Below the pieces are notes generated by a model. It was not told the DNA's origin and did no database searches. It saw only the letters and a program-made list of their open reading frames with translations. Source: a bacterium (GTDB lineage Bacteria; Patescibacteriota; Minisyncoccia; UBA6257; 2-01-FULL-56-20). Taken from it: a DNA stretch of 6,482 nt. The stretch is taken from NCBI GenBank assembly GCA_021780545.1, contig JAJXYP010000016.1, forward strand, positions 1 to 6,482, in the 5' to 3' direction. Of the stretch, positions 5,313-6,482 are shown one piece after another; position 1 is the stretch's first letter; every line of letters begins with the position of its first letter. The position numbers were made by a program, and so were the translations under genes.

Positions 5313-6482
5313 ATGAGTATAGCTACAAAAAAAATCGTTTCGATAGCGCTCATGGCGTCCACGGTTTTGTGGGCGGCGGGTGTCGCTTCGTTACCTCTCG
5401 CGAACGCTCAGTCGACGACGGCGGCTGGTCTCCAGTCCCAGATCGCGTCTTTGCTCGCAGAGATTCAGCAGCTCCAGGCTCAACTCAACACTTCGGGCGG
5501 TTCTTCAAACGCTTCGTCGGGTTCGTGCTACACCTTTACCAAGGACCTCACCGTTGGTTCAAGGGGTGCGGACGTGACGGCTCTCCAGCAGGTGTTGATT
5601 GCGAAAGGATATCTCGCGATCTCCGCTCCGACGGGCTTCTTTGGTCCTTTGACCAAGACGGCGGTCGGCAAGTGGCAGGCGGCGAATGGTATCACGCCTT
5701 CGGCTGGTTACTTCGGTCCTAAATCACGGGCGTTCTACGCCTCGTCCTGCGTCTCGACCGGTACGACCGGCACGACGACGACCGGCACGGGCACGTCGAC
5801 GACCGGCACAACCACGGGCACGACGGCTCCGGCCACGGGTCTGATGGTCAGCTTGGCTTCGGACAATCCGGGCACAGGTTCTTTGGTTTCGGGTGCTGCA
5901 CGCACTCCGGTTCTCGCGGTGAATTTCACGGCGGGCAACTCGGGCGCGGTTACGATCTCCGATGTCAAATTCCAGAAGACCGGTGTTTTGTCTGACAGCG
6001 CGATCACCAATGCCTATCTTATCCAGAACGGCCAGGTTATCGCTCAGTATTCCTCATTGAATCAGGGTATTCTCGACTTTTCGGGCCTGAACTGGCAGAT
6101 TCCTGCCGGACAGACCGAAGATGTCCAGCTTGCGGTTGATACATCGGGCAGCAACTCGGGCAACACCGTTTCCTTCATGTTGCCGGCCGCCACGAATATC
6201 ACGGCATTCGATACCAACAACAATGCGGTAACCGCGACGGGTTCGTTCCCGTTGAACGGCGGTTCGTTTGTATTGACCACGGTAAGCAGTCCGTCGCTTG
6301 CGACGGTTGCGATATCACATATCTCAATCGGCCAAACGGTTACGGCGGGAACTCAGAATAACCTGGTCGGCGCCTGGAATTTCTCCATCGGCAACGATAA
6401 GGTTTATCTGAAGGGCATCAATTTCCATGTGGTCGGTTCTGCAAATCTTGCGAACCTTCAAAATGTGAAGTTGTTTGTCAAC
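5313..6482 (+). CDS. Secreted surface (S-layer-like) protein with peptidoglycan-binding domain, 3'-truncated by the window edge
   Basis: The frame is open from ATG 5313 to the window end (390 residues, no stop), so the C-terminus is missing. Order: signal peptide (residues 1-32, KK, then a hydrophobic core, predicted cut ANA|QS); short coiled coil (about 40-58, LLAEIQQLQAQL); PG_binding_1-type domain (about 77-142, with DLTVGSRGADVTALQQVL, GFFGPLTKTAVGKWQ and GYFGPKSR), flanked by Cys72 and Cys146, which could form a disulfide; a Thr/Gly linker (149-175); then beta-rich domains with a tandem repeat (190-237 and 342-389). The PG domain should anchor the protein to the wall while the repeats extend outward. 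From memory, this layout is common in Parcubacteria surface proteins. There is no clear Shine-Dalgarno (the bases before the ATG are TTAGAA); the start is set by the signal peptide. Expression may depend on the structured leader upstream. Whether it is the main S-layer protein or a pilus- or adhesin-like protein cannot be told from this part. Confidence 0.88.
   Translation, partial: MSIATKKIVSIALMASTVLWAAGVASLPLANAQSTTAAGLQSQIASLLAEIQQLQAQLNTSGGSSNASSGSCYTFTKDLTVGSRGADVTALQQVLIAKGYLAISAPTGFFGPLTKTAVGKWQAANGITPSAGYFGPKSRAFYASSCVSTGTTGTTTTGTGTSTTGTTTGTTAPATGLMVSLASDNPGTGSLVSGAARTPVLAVNFTAGNSGAVTISDVKFQKTGVLSDSAITNAYLIQNGQVIAQYSSLNQGILDFSGLNWQIPAGQTEDVQLAVDTSGSNSGNTVSFMLPAATNITAFDTNNNAVTATGSFPLNGGSFVLTTVSSPSLATVAISHISIGQTVTAGTQNNLVGAWNFSIGNDKVYLKGINFHVVGSANLANLQNVKLFVN
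5757..5840 (+). repeat. Thr/Gly-rich linker coded by a degenerate ACGACCGGC-type repeat
   Basis: Repeated ACC-GGC, ACG-ACC and GGC-ACG units encode residues 149-176 of the surface protein, nearly all Thr and Gly. It is a flexible, possibly O-glycosylated spacer between the wall-binding domain and the beta-rich repeats. Such tracts can vary in length by slippage. Confidence 0.7.

Noticed and set aside
4679..5362. Long minus-strand reading frame opposite the winged-helix gene and the intergenic region
   Set aside because: It covers the reverse strand of a supported gene plus terminator and leader structure, is very rich in Arg, Ser and Pro, and shows no domain; it looks like a shadow of GC-rich DNA.
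5369..5722. Plus-strand frame inside the surface-protein gene
   Set aside because: It is an out-of-frame shadow; the frame starting at 5313 has a signal peptide and a clear PG-binding domain and stays open to the window end.

Overview
The window reads as a piece of a Patescibacteria/CPR-type chromosome, perhaps Parcubacteria. This rests on two things recognised from memory: a secreted protein with a signal peptide, short coiled coil, PG_binding_1-type domain, Thr/Gly linker and beta-rich repeats, and a protein with an N-terminal helical region and a C-terminal winged helix ending in an SERTIRYDLE-type motif. The DNA is fairly G+C-rich for that group. The phylum call is an inference. All genes I can support are on the + strand.

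Layout. (1) Bases 1-3515 hold a tightly packed, operon-like set: a 5'-truncated clpB (disaggregase), an overlapping polytopic membrane protein of unknown function, and a GalU-like sugar-nucleotide pyrophosphorylase whose ATG lies inside the last codons of the membrane gene. (2) A near-consensus sigma70-type promoter (3532-3560) drives a small, Cys-rich, membrane-anchored orphan protein (3635-4174), closed by a strong intrinsic terminator (4206-4243). (3) A second promoter with the same TTGACTTT and a 17-bp spacer (4263-4291) places the predicted transcription start on the ATG of a winged-helix protein (4298-4960), suggesting a leaderless mRNA. (4) Bases 4961-5312 contain no gene. They hold a TATAAT box, a good intrinsic terminator about 140 bases further on (a small RNA or an attenuated leader), and two mutually exclusive hairpins just before the next start codon. 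(5) From 5313 to the window edge runs an open-ended secreted surface protein.

How it fits together. ClpB handles protein quality control in the cytoplasm. The GalU-like enzyme would supply NDP-sugars for surface polysaccharide or glycoprotein, which fits next to a membrane protein and near a surface-layer-like protein. The winged-helix protein is a possible regulator, but no target is shown apart from a cluster of TTGCCGGAA motifs that begins in its own promoter.

Most worth checking are: an Ile-Gly-Phe motif in the ClpB D2 loop where ClpA/ClpC/ClpX carry their ClpP-docking tripeptide; the apparently leaderless promoter; the unassigned RNA/leader region before the surface-protein gene; and the Cys-rich orphan. 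No mobile element, CRISPR array, tRNA or rRNA was seen.
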